This document shows positions 9,085 through 17,592 of a stretch of 64,000 nt of DNA, piece by piece. The stretch spans positions 4,216,001-4,280,000 of the forward strand of contig OZ244148.1 of the NCBI GenBank assembly GCA_965216255.1. Direction: 5' to 3'. Source of the DNA: G965216255 sp965216255 (GTDB lineage: Bacteria; Bacteroidota; Rhodothermia; Rhodothermales; Bin80). The position numbers were made by a program, and so were the translations under genes. Positions within the stretch are counted from its first letter, which is position 1. Each line of letters opens with the position of its first letter. The notes under the pieces are model-generated. The model searched no databases and was not told the DNA's origin. It worked only from the letters and a program-made list of their open reading frames with translations.

Positions 9085-9127
9085 TGGCGAGAAGTCCTGC
9101 CATCGTCCATTAACAAGCACCATTGTC

Positions 9128-9697
9128 ATGGCAATTATCTACTCTGTAATGACCGAGCTGGGGTCCGAAGCCCCCGCATTTAATCTCCCGGCCTCTAATC
9201 CGGAGGTGGGTTCAGCCCTTGGTACGACACGTACCCTGGATGATTGCGTTGGCGACCGCGGCGTTGTTGTGGTTTTCATGTGTAATCACTGCCCCTTTGT
9301 CGTGCATATCGAAGATGTACTTCTGGAATTGGCCCGCACCTATTTGCAGCGCGGGATCGGATTCGTTGGCATCAGTGCCAATGATGCTGACAAGTACCCG
9401 GCCGATTCATTTGAAAGCATGGCGCGGCGGGCCAGTGAAAAAGCCTACCCGTTTGCCTATCTCTACGACGAGTCCCAGGAGGTGGCCAAGTCCTACGGAG
9501 CGGTGTGTACGCCCGATTTCTTCGTCTATGACAGCGACCACCTACTCGTTTACCGCGGTCGATTTGACGACACGCGTCCAGGCCAGGGCGCAGCCAGCGG
9601 GCGCGACCTGGCACGAGCTCTGGATGAGGTGCTTTCCGGAGGCCCCGTTCAGACGGAGCAGATTCCTTCCATGGGATGCAATATCAAGTGGAGATAG
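9128..9697 (+). CDS. Thioredoxin-fold redoxin (AhpC/TSA-like)
   Basis: It has 189 residues from ATG 9128; a second ATG at 9149 gives the N-terminus MTELGSEAPAFNLP, equally plausible for the family. The redoxin core contains VVVFMCNHCPFV, with a C-x-x-C pair followed by the proline typical of this clade, then GISANDADKYPADS and the cis-proline region VCTPDFFVYD. No signal peptide is visible, so it is probably cytoplasmic. Relatives are annotated as thioredoxin-family or AhpC/TSA proteins; the substrate is unknown. It starts 43 bp after the PhoU-like gene. Confidence 0.8.
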   Translation: MAIIYSVMTELGSEAPAFNLPASNPEVGSALGTTRTLDDCVGDRGVVVVFMCNHCPFVVHIEDVLLELARTYLQRGIGFVGISANDADKYPADSFESMARRASEKAYPFAYLYDESQEVAKSYGAVCTPDFFVYDSDHLLVYRGRFDDTRPGQGAASGRDLARALDEVLSGGPVQTEQIPSMGCNIKWR

Positions 9698-9728
9698 CAC
9701 GAGCGGTGTAGGGGACGTGGTGGGCTGA

Positions 9729-11159
9729 ATGGACTGGATTGTACTGCTTCCGCCGTTCGTAGCCATCGGGCTTGCGCTTTGGACGCGTCAGGTGTACCTG
9801 TCTCTCCTGGCAGGTTTGTGGGTTGGCACCACCATTCTCAGCGGTGGCCATCCCGTCGGAGGCTTGCGCGTACTGGTCGACGTTGTCGTGGACGTTTTCG
9901 CCGATGCCGCCAATGCCCGCATCGTCCTCTTTAGCCTGCTTGTCGGAGGTCTCATTGCGCTGGTGCAGGTCTCTGGCGGTGTGCGAGCATTTACGGTTTG
10001 GGCACAGGCGCGCGGCTGGGGTAGGTCGCGTCGCAGCGTCGAATTGATGGCATGGATGGTTGGCATGGCCATTTTCGTGGAGTCCAGCATCACTTCGCTG
10101 ACCGTAGGTACGCTTAGCCGACCGTTTTTCGATCGGCTGAAGCTACCGAGGGAAAAACTTGCATATTATTGCGATGCAACAAGCGCACCCGTGTGCATGT
10201 CGATCCCGCTCAATGGGTGGGGCGCCTTCGTTCTCGGGCTGCTGGTCGCGCAGGGTATCACGGAAGGAGCCGTCTCGTTGCTGGTTCACTCGCTGCTGTA
10301 TAATTTTTTCAGCCTCTTCGCCATCGTGTTTGCTCTCTTTCTGGCGCTTTCGGGCTGGAGCTTCGGCGCCATGCGGCGCGCGGAGCTGCGGGCGGTGGAA
10401 ACGGGAGCTGTAATTCGGCCTGGGTCCAGTCCGATGATCTCAGACGAGATAGCGGACGTGGAGCCGCTACACCCCGATCAGGCGCGTGTTGGGGACTTCA
10501 TTGGGCCTATCGGCGTCATGATCGGGATGATCTTTTTGGGTCTATATGTCACGGGCAGCGGAAACCTTACGCAAGGAAGTGGATCAACCGCAGTGCTTTG
10601 GGCCGTGGGGACGGCCATAGGGATCGCTGCGCTGCTTTATGCCGTTCCGAGGCCGCTGAAGGGTGGGCGGCCGCTGCTAACGCCCATGGAGTCTTCCGAC
10701 TACGTGGTTAAGGGGGCCTCGGGACTGGTCGGTGTAGTTGCTCTCTTGGTGCTCGCGTTTGCATTGGGCGCTGTTTCACGAGCGCTGGAGATGGGGCCCT
10801 ACGTGGTAGGTCTTATGGGTGAAGATCTGCCCGTGTGGTGGCTGCCGGCCATAGTCTTTGCGGTAGGCTGTTTTGTGTCGTTCACGCTTGGGTCTTCGTG
10901 GACCGCATTCGCCATACTCATTCCTCTGGCACTGCCGATTGCGGAAGGACTTAGCATTTCGCAGCCGCTGATGCTGGGAGCCGTGTTGTCCGGCGGGGTG
11001 TTCGGAGATCATGCCTCGCCGCTGTCGGACACCTCAATAATCTCGTCGATGTCCGCCGCTTGCGACCACGTGGATCACGTGAACACTCAGTTGCCATACA
11101 CAGCCGCGCTTGCTGCGGCATCTTTCGTGGCATTTCTCGCTGCCGGCCTTATTGTGTAG
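9729..11159 (+). CDS. Na+/H+ antiporter, NhaC family
   Basis: It has 476 residues with about 11-12 membrane segments throughout. The signature region FTLGSSWTAFAIL...GGVFGDHASPLSDTSIISS...CDHVDHVNTQLPYT near residues 385-455 is that of NhaC-type antiporters, which exchange Na+ for H+ (some members exchange organic acids or amines). It starts 31 bp after the redoxin gene and is the last gene of the plus-strand housekeeping run. A 555-bp region without genes separates it from the defence island. Confidence 0.88.
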   Translation: MDWIVLLPPFVAIGLALWTRQVYLSLLAGLWVGTTILSGGHPVGGLRVLVDVVVDVFADAANARIVLFSLLVGGLIALVQVSGGVRAFTVWAQARGWGRSRRSVELMAWMVGMAIFVESSITSLTVGTLSRPFFDRLKLPREKLAYYCDATSAPVCMSIPLNGWGAFVLGLLVAQGITEGAVSLLVHSLLYNFFSLFAIVFALFLALSGWSFGAMRRAELRAVETGAVIRPGSSPMISDEIADVEPLHPDQARVGDFIGPIGVMIGMIFLGLYVTGSGNLTQGSGSTAVLWAVGTAIGIAALLYAVPRPLKGGRPLLTPMESSDYVVKGASGLVGVVALLVLAFALGAVSRALEMGPYVVGLMGEDLPVWWLPAIVFAVGCFVSFTLGSSWTAFAILIPLALPIAEGLSISQPLMLGAVLSGGVFGDHASPLSDTSIISSMSAACDHVDHVNTQLPYTAALAAASFVAFLAAGLIV

Positions 11160-11714
11160 CGGTGTTGGGGCTGCGTGGAATAGCACTGTATGCGATTAAA
11201 TGGGGATTTTGTATCTACCCACAACCAGGTTTAGAGACGCTTATTGAGAGTTTGTCTCTGGGAGAGGCCGGGGGACTTACGAGGTCCGTGCGCAGGGGAC
11301 TGCTTGCCCCTATACTGCGGCGGCTAAATAGTTTTCGATAAGTGCCCACTCTGGATAACTTCCCCAGTCCTCCTGCACCCCGCTCAAATAGGCTCTTCGG
11401 GGACGTCTACCCGGAATCTACCCAGATTGCGGACAGATGTTAGCTGCGCTGGCCGGGCGCGCCGCCTGAAAAGACCATTGATCGCACGGCTGCGCCTTGA
11501 TGCGTCACGGCCTCGCGAGGCACTTGACGAGCCCGGTACTGACGAAGTCAGCTATGACGGCGCGTGTATGGCCGATCATACCTTTCACATACCAGGCTGC
11601 ATATATAGCGCAAGCAGCCTGTTCTCGCCTAAATCGCCTTTGATTGCGTCTTGGCACCATCCGGACGCACTCAGGGCCGCTCTGTAGACTGTATATTTCC
11701 CAAAATACTGTCCC
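11160..11714. other. 555-bp intergenic stretch at the edge of the defence island
   Basis: No family is recognised in any frame. A small G/C-rich hairpin (AGGGG 11294-11298 with CCCCT 11307-11311) lies 135 bp after the antiporter stop but lacks a T run, so it is a weak terminator candidate. The region just before ATG 11715 is AT-rich (about 11685-11710) and is likely to hold the promoter of the following operon. Confidence 0.4.
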
Positions 11715-14699
11715 ATGAGTACGCAACTGAATCTCAGTTCAGATCCTGGCGCCCGGTGGTTAAGGTGTGACCTGCATATCCACACACCATTTGATGGTGA
11801 GAAGAAGTTTGGCGAGGACATTCGACGGGCAATCGAAGACTTCAAGAAGCAGAAGCCGCAATATCTTGCCAGCATCGCGGATAATTTCGTGACTGCATGC
11901 AGGGCGGCACAAGGTGGCAAGGGGATGGATCTCGTAGCGCTTACCGACCACAACAGTATTGATGGGTATTGCTATCTGAAGCCGCAATTTGACACTTTGG
12001 CTCTGCAAGCAGCGGACCAAGGGCTTACGATGCCCGTGATTCTCCCAGGGGTCGAATTCAGCATCGGTGGGGAACGGCCGATCCATTTCCTAGTCATTTT
12101 CTCGTCAGATACGTGTGTCGAAGACATCAAGAACGCAATCCGATACGTGTTCGGGAAAAGAGATCCCTTCGATTCCAAGACAGGTACTCCGCAGGCAACT
12201 GGTGAGTCCGTAAGCACCTTTCTTGGTCGCCTGTACGACTACTGCCATCCAGACACCGGAGAACGCAACTTGCAGTTCGTTCTGATTCCAGCACACGTGG
12301 ACAGAAACAGAGGGGCAGCAAGAGAGACCGGTGCCTATAATGGCAGGCGCATGGGAGGGCTAATGAATGAAATGAAGGGGCACCTGCGAAAGTGGGTGGT
12401 TGCTCGTAGGGATTGGCATGGATTCGAGACGGCTCAGCCCTTCACGCGTCTGTCGCAAGCCTTCCAAGAGTTGCTTTTGCGCTGGGCCGCGGCGCGACGA
12501 GGAGATAACTGGGAAGATCTAACAAGAACCGCAAAGAAGCGCTATCGAGACCAAGAGCACTGGCCACTGGTGGAGTGCTCAGACCCTCATAATTATGAGG
12601 CGATTGGAACACGGTTTTCTTGGCTAAAAATGGACGTCCGGGATGTCGAAGGCATTCGGATTGCCCTACTTGATCCTGAATCGCGGCTGAGGCGCATGGC
12701 GGACGGTCCTCCGACTCGCGCCTATTCTCGCCTTCAACGGATCAGGATAAAGGAAACAGATTTCTTCAAAGACATTGAAATTCCGATAAGTCCTTGCCTG
12801 ACGACGCTCATCGGAGGTCGTGGGACCGGAAAGTCCACCGTCATTGAATATCTGCGCCACGCCGTTGATCGTGCTCGGCGGGAGGATTTCCCTGACGACG
12901 AATCCGCGAGCGTGCACGAGGCCGTGCGGTCCATTCTTTTGACAAAGCACGAACGTGACTTTGGCCATACGAAGGGGACGCTGCTGCCCGATCACCAGAT
13001 TATGGTTGACATTGTTGTAGCAGACCGTCTCTATCGGGTATGCCGGTCCTCATCTGGTATCGAAATTGTACGTGATCCTGACCAGCAGAATCCACAGCCA
13101 ACGCCACTTGACGTGCGCACCCTTGTATTACCCCGGATTCTTTCGCAGCGGCAGATCGCGCGAATTGCCCGTGATCCTGCCTCACAGCGTCATGAGTTGG
13201 ACGCACTTATTGATACTGAAAGACTGCGGGTAATCGAGGAGTGCCGGAGGGCCCTCGCGGATACACTGATCAAACATCAAGCGTCAAGGACGCGCCTTAC
13301 CAAATCAAGAGCGAAAGTCCCGTCGGTAAACACAGAGCTGCAAAAGGTCCGCGACCAAATCTCTTTTTTTGAGAGCGAAGGCCGCAGGGAGGTCTTGGCG
13401 CGTTTCGGCGTATTGGAGGGAGAGCGTCTTTGGCTGGAGGATGCGGTGAGGGAGGTCCAGCGTCTGGCAAGTGAACTGGACAGTTCGGCTGAAGAAATGG
13501 AAGAGCCAGGGGTGGAGGCGCGTAAGCTTCCGGCCCTGACATCAGAGGCAACCTGGCTCCGTTCAGTCGCGGATCGGGTTCGCGCTTCGCGAGACGCGGC
13601 TGCTAGCGCGCTCCGCGATCAGGCTCAAGCTCTACGTTCGTTACATGAGAATATTCTTTCCGAGCGGGCGGGGCAATGGCAGCGTGAATACAATCGAGCT
13701 AGACAAGCGTATGACACGTTAATTGATGAGGTGACAAGTCAAGGCGTCGCGCTTACAAAGCATGAGAAACTCCTGCAGCGCCGAGCTCAGTTGGAGCGCG
13801 AGAGTGCCTCACTTGAGAAGACAAGTCAAAAACTTGAACAGGTAGAGAGGCAGATTAGGGGTGTCCAGCTTGAACTGACGGAGGCGCACGAGGCGCGTCT
13901 CGAAGCGCGTAAGGAGCAAGCTCAAGCACTTGAGGAAATGGACGCCGATGTTCGTCTCGACATTCTTGCTTTTAGGGACCGAAATGACTTTGAATCGCGA
14001 CGTGACCAGTGGTTCGGCGGCGCCGGACTCCAGGAACGTGACTGGACTGTACTCTGTGATTACGTCTTTCAGTCCAATGGCGACGTGCCTGATCGACTCC
14101 GCAGGCTGGTGAATGCACTTCGGGCCGACATCAATGCTTCAAGCGATCGAGGGGCCTCTCTTGACATGTGCGAATCCGCGGTTGCATCACTCGTCGGGCA
14201 AGATAGCCTCACGAAGTACTTCTACAACGCTCTCGCGAGAAGGGACAGATTAAGGCTCAACGAGATGGAGCGCTTCTTGCCGGAGGATTTGGTCCAAGCC
14301 CGGGTGCGCGCAGCAGACGGGGCGTTCAAGACCATTGAGACCGGATCTGTTGGTGAGAAAAGCACGGCTGTTCTGAGCTTGCTCTTATCAGCCGGAGATC
14401 AGCCTATCGTTATTGATCAGCCGGAGGATGACCTTGACAACCAGTACGTCTACAATGTCGTCGTGGATCTCGTGCGGCGCCGGAAGTTTAGCCGTCAGGT
14501 CATCATCGCCACACACAATGCGAATATTCCCGTGAATGGAGACGCTGAATTGATCGTTGCATTAGGGACTAAGAATCGGATGGGCAAGGTTCTGGGTGCC
14601 GGGAGCATTGACCAGCCAGGCATCAAGGAGCTCGTCACCGTAATAATGGAAGGCAGCGCCGAGGCATTCCGCCGCCGCCGTGAACGGTACGGGTACTAA
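11715..14699 (+). CDS. TrlF-type PHP phosphoesterase fused to SMC-like ATPase
   Basis: It has 994 residues. The N-terminal PHP domain (about 15-300) keeps the expected metal ligands: H21 and H23 (DLHIHT), D78-H79 (LTDHN), E114 (PGVEF), H194 (IPAHVD) and D290/H292 (SDPH). An ABC/SMC-type ATPase follows, with Walker A GGRGTGKST at 367-375, a long coiled coil (about 500-770), a signature-like GSVGEKSTAVLSLLL block, Walker B IVIDQPEDD around 898-906 and an H-loop histidine at about 934 (ATHNAN). This layout is that of the TrlF AAA-like ATPase family, found in defence islands. The likely activity is ATP-gated nucleic-acid or nucleotide hydrolysis (inference). The next gene starts 3 bp after the stop, so the two are translationally linked. 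Confidence 0.85.
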   Translation: MSTQLNLSSDPGARWLRCDLHIHTPFDGEKKFGEDIRRAIEDFKKQKPQYLASIADNFVTACRAAQGGKGMDLVALTDHNSIDGYCYLKPQFDTLALQAADQGLTMPVILPGVEFSIGGERPIHFLVIFSSDTCVEDIKNAIRYVFGKRDPFDSKTGTPQATGESVSTFLGRLYDYCHPDTGERNLQFVLIPAHVDRNRGAARETGAYNGRRMGGLMNEMKGHLRKWVVARRDWHGFETAQPFTRLSQAFQELLLRWAAARRGDNWEDLTRTAKKRYRDQEHWPLVECSDPHNYEAIGTRFSWLKMDVRDVEGIRIALLDPESRLRRMADGPPTRAYSRLQRIRIKETDFFKDIEIPISPCLTTLIGGRGTGKSTVIEYLRHAVDRARREDFPDDESASVHEAVRSILLTKHERDFGHTKGTLLPDHQIMVDIVVADRLYRVCRSSSGIEIVRDPDQQNPQPTPLDVRTLVLPRILSQRQIARIARDPASQRHELDALIDTERLRVIEECRRALADTLIKHQASRTRLTKSRAKVPSVNTELQKVRDQISFFESEGRREVLARFGVLEGERLWLEDAVREVQRLASELDSSAEEMEEPGVEARKLPALTSEATWLRSVADRVRASRDAAASALRDQAQALRSLHENILSERAGQWQREYNRARQAYDTLIDEVTSQGVALTKHEKLLQRRAQLERESASLEKTSQKLEQVERQIRGVQLELTEAHEARLEARKEQAQALEEMDADVRLDILAFRDRNDFESRRDQWFGGAGLQERDWTVLCDYVFQSNGDVPDRLRRLVNALRADINASSDRGASLDMCESAVASLVGQDSLTKYFYNALARRDRLRLNEMERFLPEDLVQARVRAADGAFKTIETGSVGEKSTAVLSLLLSAGDQPIVIDQPEDDLDNQYVYNVVVDLVRRRKFSRQVIIATHNANIPVNGDAELIVALGTKNRMGKVLGAGSIDQPGIKELVTVIMEGSAEAFRRRRERYGY

Positions 14700-14702
14700 G
14701 CC

Positions 14703-16238
14703 ATGCTGGACACGCTCGAAGAAATTGAATGGCAGATAACGGCAGGCGAGGATTCGCGAGCGGAATTCAAGGAGGTAGTTCTTGGACATCGCACAGTGCA
14801 GTCGCCAGACACTGAAAAATTTGCTGGCGAGATGGTTGCTTTCGCAAACGCGGACGGCGGCGCGATTTTCCTCGGTGTAGATGATGAAGGAATTATTCGT
14901 GGTCTTCCAGATGAACGTCTCAGGGATATCGAGAGCTGGATCATTAATGTGGCTACTAACAATTGCGATCCGCCGATTCGGCCAGTCCTGCGTCGGGCGC
15001 GTCTTCAGCGTCCCGACCGAACAGAGACCGCCGTTATTCTGGTTGAGATTCATCGCGGACTATATGTGCATGCCACCCGTAGTGGGCGCCACTATCAACG
15101 TGTGGGATCAAGCAAGCAAGTACTTGCCGGAGCACGGCTCGCCAGACTGTTTCAAGAACGTGGGCGTGCCTTCGTTTTTGACGAGCAACCAATCCCAACG
15201 GCTACGCTAGACGATCTCAACCAGAGTAGACTAGAACGTCACTTTGATGGCGGTCGACAAACGATTCCCTGGCGGGATTTACTCCACAATACGAGGATAG
15301 TGGTAGCGGTAGAGGATGGTGTCGTACGCCCAACGGTAGCCGGTTTGTTGGCCTTTGGTAATGTGCCCAAAAATCATCTGCCGTCGGCATATATCGAAGC
15401 TGCCGTTTACCGTGGCACCCGTCTGACGTCTGACGAATTGGTGCATTCTGAACGAATCGACGGTCGTGCGGATGCACAAATCGAGGGCGCGCTAGAGTTT
15501 GTCGAGCGATTCATGCTAAGACCTGCTCGTAAGCCGACAGGACGTAGGGATTATCCCCAATACGACATCAGCGCCATTCACGAAGCCATTGTAAACGCTG
15601 TTGCTCATCGTGACTATTCGATCGCCGGATCAAAAATCCGGCTGTTCCTTTTTGCGGATCGTATTGATATTTACAGCCCCGGAGCACTGCCAAACACGCT
15701 CACCATTGATACGATGGCTTATCGCGTTTTTACTCGAAATCAGTTATTAGTCAACTTCTTGTCGCGAATGACATCCACAAGGACAGGGCACGCTTTTCTT
15801 GAGTCGCGCGGTGAGGGCGTGCGGACAATCCTTAACGCCAGCGAAGCCCACGCCGGCCGACGTCCCATCTACGAATTGTTCGGTGATGAACTCAGATTGA
15901 CAATTTGGGCCAAGTCTTCTCCCCACGAGACTGATGTTTCAGCAACTGCACCCCTTTCTGACGCTATGGAACGCCATATCCAGTTTGAAATCATTATTCC
16001 GGACCGTCAAGGCTTTAAGCACAGGGAGGTATGTGAGCTGGCTGACCACCTAAACGCCAATCCCCCGTGGTTTTACGCATCTACGAAAGGTGTATGGTCT
16101 TGTAGACGGGACGTTCTGGCAACTGTAACTCATCTTGCTCTTGAGTCTTCCCTACCTTTGTCTAAAGAGAAGTCTGATCAGTTTGCCAGTCAGATAACGG
16201 ATTTGATGAACAGAAAAAGGCACACGGGATCATTTTGA
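14703..16238 (+). CDS. Schlafen-like AlbA_2 / ATP-binding protein
   Basis: It has 511 residues. The N-terminal AlbA_2 (Schlafen AlbA) domain (about 10-140) shows ESRAEFKE-type (here EDSRAEFKE) and AFANADGGAIFLGVDD motifs, known for RNA or DNA binding. A GHKL-like C-terminal ATPase segment (about 275-370) follows, with AIHEAIVNAVAHRDYS and FADRIDIYSPGALP. The last 130 residues are of unknown fold. Such proteins are often called transcriptional regulators, but many sit in phage-defence loci, and eukaryotic Schlafens cleave tRNA. It lies 3 bp after the PHP-ATPase gene, so the two very likely form one operon and act together. Confidence 0.85.
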   Translation: MLDTLEEIEWQITAGEDSRAEFKEVVLGHRTVQSPDTEKFAGEMVAFANADGGAIFLGVDDEGIIRGLPDERLRDIESWIINVATNNCDPPIRPVLRRARLQRPDRTETAVILVEIHRGLYVHATRSGRHYQRVGSSKQVLAGARLARLFQERGRAFVFDEQPIPTATLDDLNQSRLERHFDGGRQTIPWRDLLHNTRIVVAVEDGVVRPTVAGLLAFGNVPKNHLPSAYIEAAVYRGTRLTSDELVHSERIDGRADAQIEGALEFVERFMLRPARKPTGRRDYPQYDISAIHEAIVNAVAHRDYSIAGSKIRLFLFADRIDIYSPGALPNTLTIDTMAYRVFTRNQLLVNFLSRMTSTRTGHAFLESRGEGVRTILNASEAHAGRRPIYELFGDELRLTIWAKSSPHETDVSATAPLSDAMERHIQFEIIIPDRQGFKHREVCELADHLNANPPWFYASTKGVWSCRRDVLATVTHLALESSLPLSKEKSDQFASQITDLMNRKRHTGSF

Positions 16239-16472
16239 TAAATGTCAATAGTCTTTACCGGGCCGCGACAATTACAAGCATCAGTTTGTTGAGGGAAAGA
16301 CGAGTGATCATAGACGCACGGTAACACCGTGGTCAATTGCCATAGCCGTTCGGCTTCCGCCTCAAGCCAGGTGGCCGACGGGATGAGCGAATGGAAATAA
16401 GTTTGTTGACGTTGATCACACTCCATCTCAATTGTCGCCTAAAGGGGTAGTTATTGACGCGATCAATTTGTA

Positions 16473-16495
16473 GTATGTACGTACTACGTACATAC
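16473..16495. promoter_or_regulatory. Perfect 23-bp palindrome, candidate HigA operator
   Basis: The half-site GTATGTACGTA (16473-16483) is mirrored exactly by TACGTACATAC (16485-16495) around a central C at 16484. It lies 23 bp before the higB GTG, where HigA-type antitoxins commonly bind to repress their own operon. A TTGACG at 16454-16459 could be a -35 box. Binding is inferred from position and symmetry. Confidence 0.65.
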
Positions 16496-16518
16496 ATCTG
16501 CACGCATCCTGACGATTC

Positions 16519-16797
16519 GTGATTCGCAGCTTTGGAGATCGCGATACCCGGCGGTTCTTTGAGGGCAAGCGGATACGGAGGTTCGCAGGCTTTACCGATC
16601 AGGCTACAAGATGCTTGATGATTTTGCACAGTGCGACATCACTGCAGGACCTGGCCGGATTGCCGAGCAATCGTCTGGAGGCTTTGTCCGGCAACAGGGT
16701 GGGGCAGTACAGCATACGGATCAATCAGAAAATGCGGATCTGTTTTCGTTGGGAGGATGATGGTCCGTATGACGTGGAGATTGTGGACTACCATTGA
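16519..16797 (+). CDS. higB: HigB-like toxin (RelE/ParE fold)
   Basis: It has 92 residues, starting at GTG 16519. The family pattern is clear: IRSFGDRDTRRFFEG near the start, LQDLAGLPSNRLEALSGNRVGQYSIRIN in the middle, and MRICFRWEDDGPYDVEIVDYH at the end. HigB toxins are ribosome-dependent mRNA interferases. The toxin-before-antitoxin order and the 9-bp gap to higA are typical of the HigBA type. The reading frame is intact. Confidence 0.93.
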   Translation: MIRSFGDRDTRRFFEGKRIRRFAGFTDQATRCLMILHSATSLQDLAGLPSNRLEALSGNRVGQYSIRINQKMRICFRWEDDGPYDVEIVDYH

Positions 16798-16806
16798 GGT
16801 CAAGTC

Positions 16807-17148
16807 ATGAGCGCGGAAAACGGATTGCGACCGGTCCATCCAGGTGAAATCCTGCGTGATGAACTGGAGGAACTGGGCATGTCGGCCAATGCTTTGGCGA
16901 TAGCACTGCATGTGCCCGCGAACAGAATATCGGATATACTACGAGGACGCCGTGGCGTGACGGCGGATACGGCCCTGCGCCTTTCCCGATTCTTTGGTAC
17001 GACGCCGCAGTTGTGGTTGAATCTGCAGAGCATGTACGAGTTACGGGTGGCAGAAATTGCAATGGCAGACACAATCAGGGAGAACGTTGAGAGTCTGGAA
17101 TCCAGAGCGAGCCGAATCGCGACATCCGGACAATTCGCGGGCGAATAA
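16807..17148 (+). CDS. higA: HigA antitoxin, helix-turn-helix
   Basis: It has 113 residues. It begins with the HigA hallmark RPVHPGEILRDELEELGMSANALA, followed by an XRE/Cro-type helix-turn-helix (ALHVPANRISDILRGRRGVTADTALRLSRFFGT) and LWLNLQSMYELR. HigA neutralises HigB and represses the operon, most likely through the palindrome at 16473-16495. It is intact and may keep this part of the defence island stable (inference). Confidence 0.94.
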   Translation: MSAENGLRPVHPGEILRDELEELGMSANALAIALHVPANRISDILRGRRGVTADTALRLSRFFGTTPQLWLNLQSMYELRVAEIAMADTIRENVESLESRASRIATSGQFAGE

Positions 17149-17166
17149 GTAGATCACGAGTATGTC

Positions 17167-17592
17167 ATGTTCCGGCGGCTTGAGGCTCAAAGCGCGGAGA
17201 GGGGTACCGGTAGGGAATGAACAAACGACGATAGCAGGGTGGATTTCGAAGCGTTTCCCAAGTATTCACTCGGCGTCCGGAATCGCCAAGAAATCCGGAT
17301 TGCCAGGGCCCTTGAAAATCAACTGGAGGCCGCCTTTTACGAATGGGCGATTCGCTATGCTGCTGAAGTTAAAACGGAGACGGGGGAACGGACCGATTTC
17401 ATATTGCCCGGGACCGCGGAATACTTCGACCCGCGATTCCTGATCAGCATGCTGACCATGTTGGTTGCCAAGTCATCGTGCAAGGAGCACCGGTCACAGA
17501 TTCTGTCAGAAATCGACAGGGTAGGAGGGGAGCACCTTGTGACCCGTGAGCATGACTACCATTGGACATGCTCCCTGCTTGGTAGAATTTGA
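17167..17592 (+). pseudogene. EcoRII-type restriction endonuclease relic
   Basis: From ATG 17167 the frame reads MFRRLEA, the usual start of a common EcoRII-C-like type II endonuclease family. It then hits an in-frame TGA at 17218-17220, 17 codons in. After the stop the same frame continues with LENQLEAAF, RTDFILPGTAEYFDP and LTMLVAKSSCKE, matching the LFPG-xx-EY-x-DP, LTMLG-x-K and CKDRWRQ catalytic-domain blocks in degraded form. The match ends after HLVTRE; the family's C-terminal GIS-x-x-QT-x-EM segment is missing. It overlaps the following methyltransferase frame by 47 bp. A nonsense codon and a lost C-terminus make activity very unlikely. Confidence 0.75.

Noticed and set aside
11294..11311. 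Rho-independent terminator after the NhaC gene
   Set aside because: The stem is only five base pairs and no T run follows, so the support is too weak for a terminator entry.
16317..16331. CACGGT-AAC-ACCGTG hairpin after the AlbA_2 gene
   Set aside because: It is a perfect 6-bp stem with a 3-base loop, but no T run follows, so it cannot be called a terminator; it may be chance.
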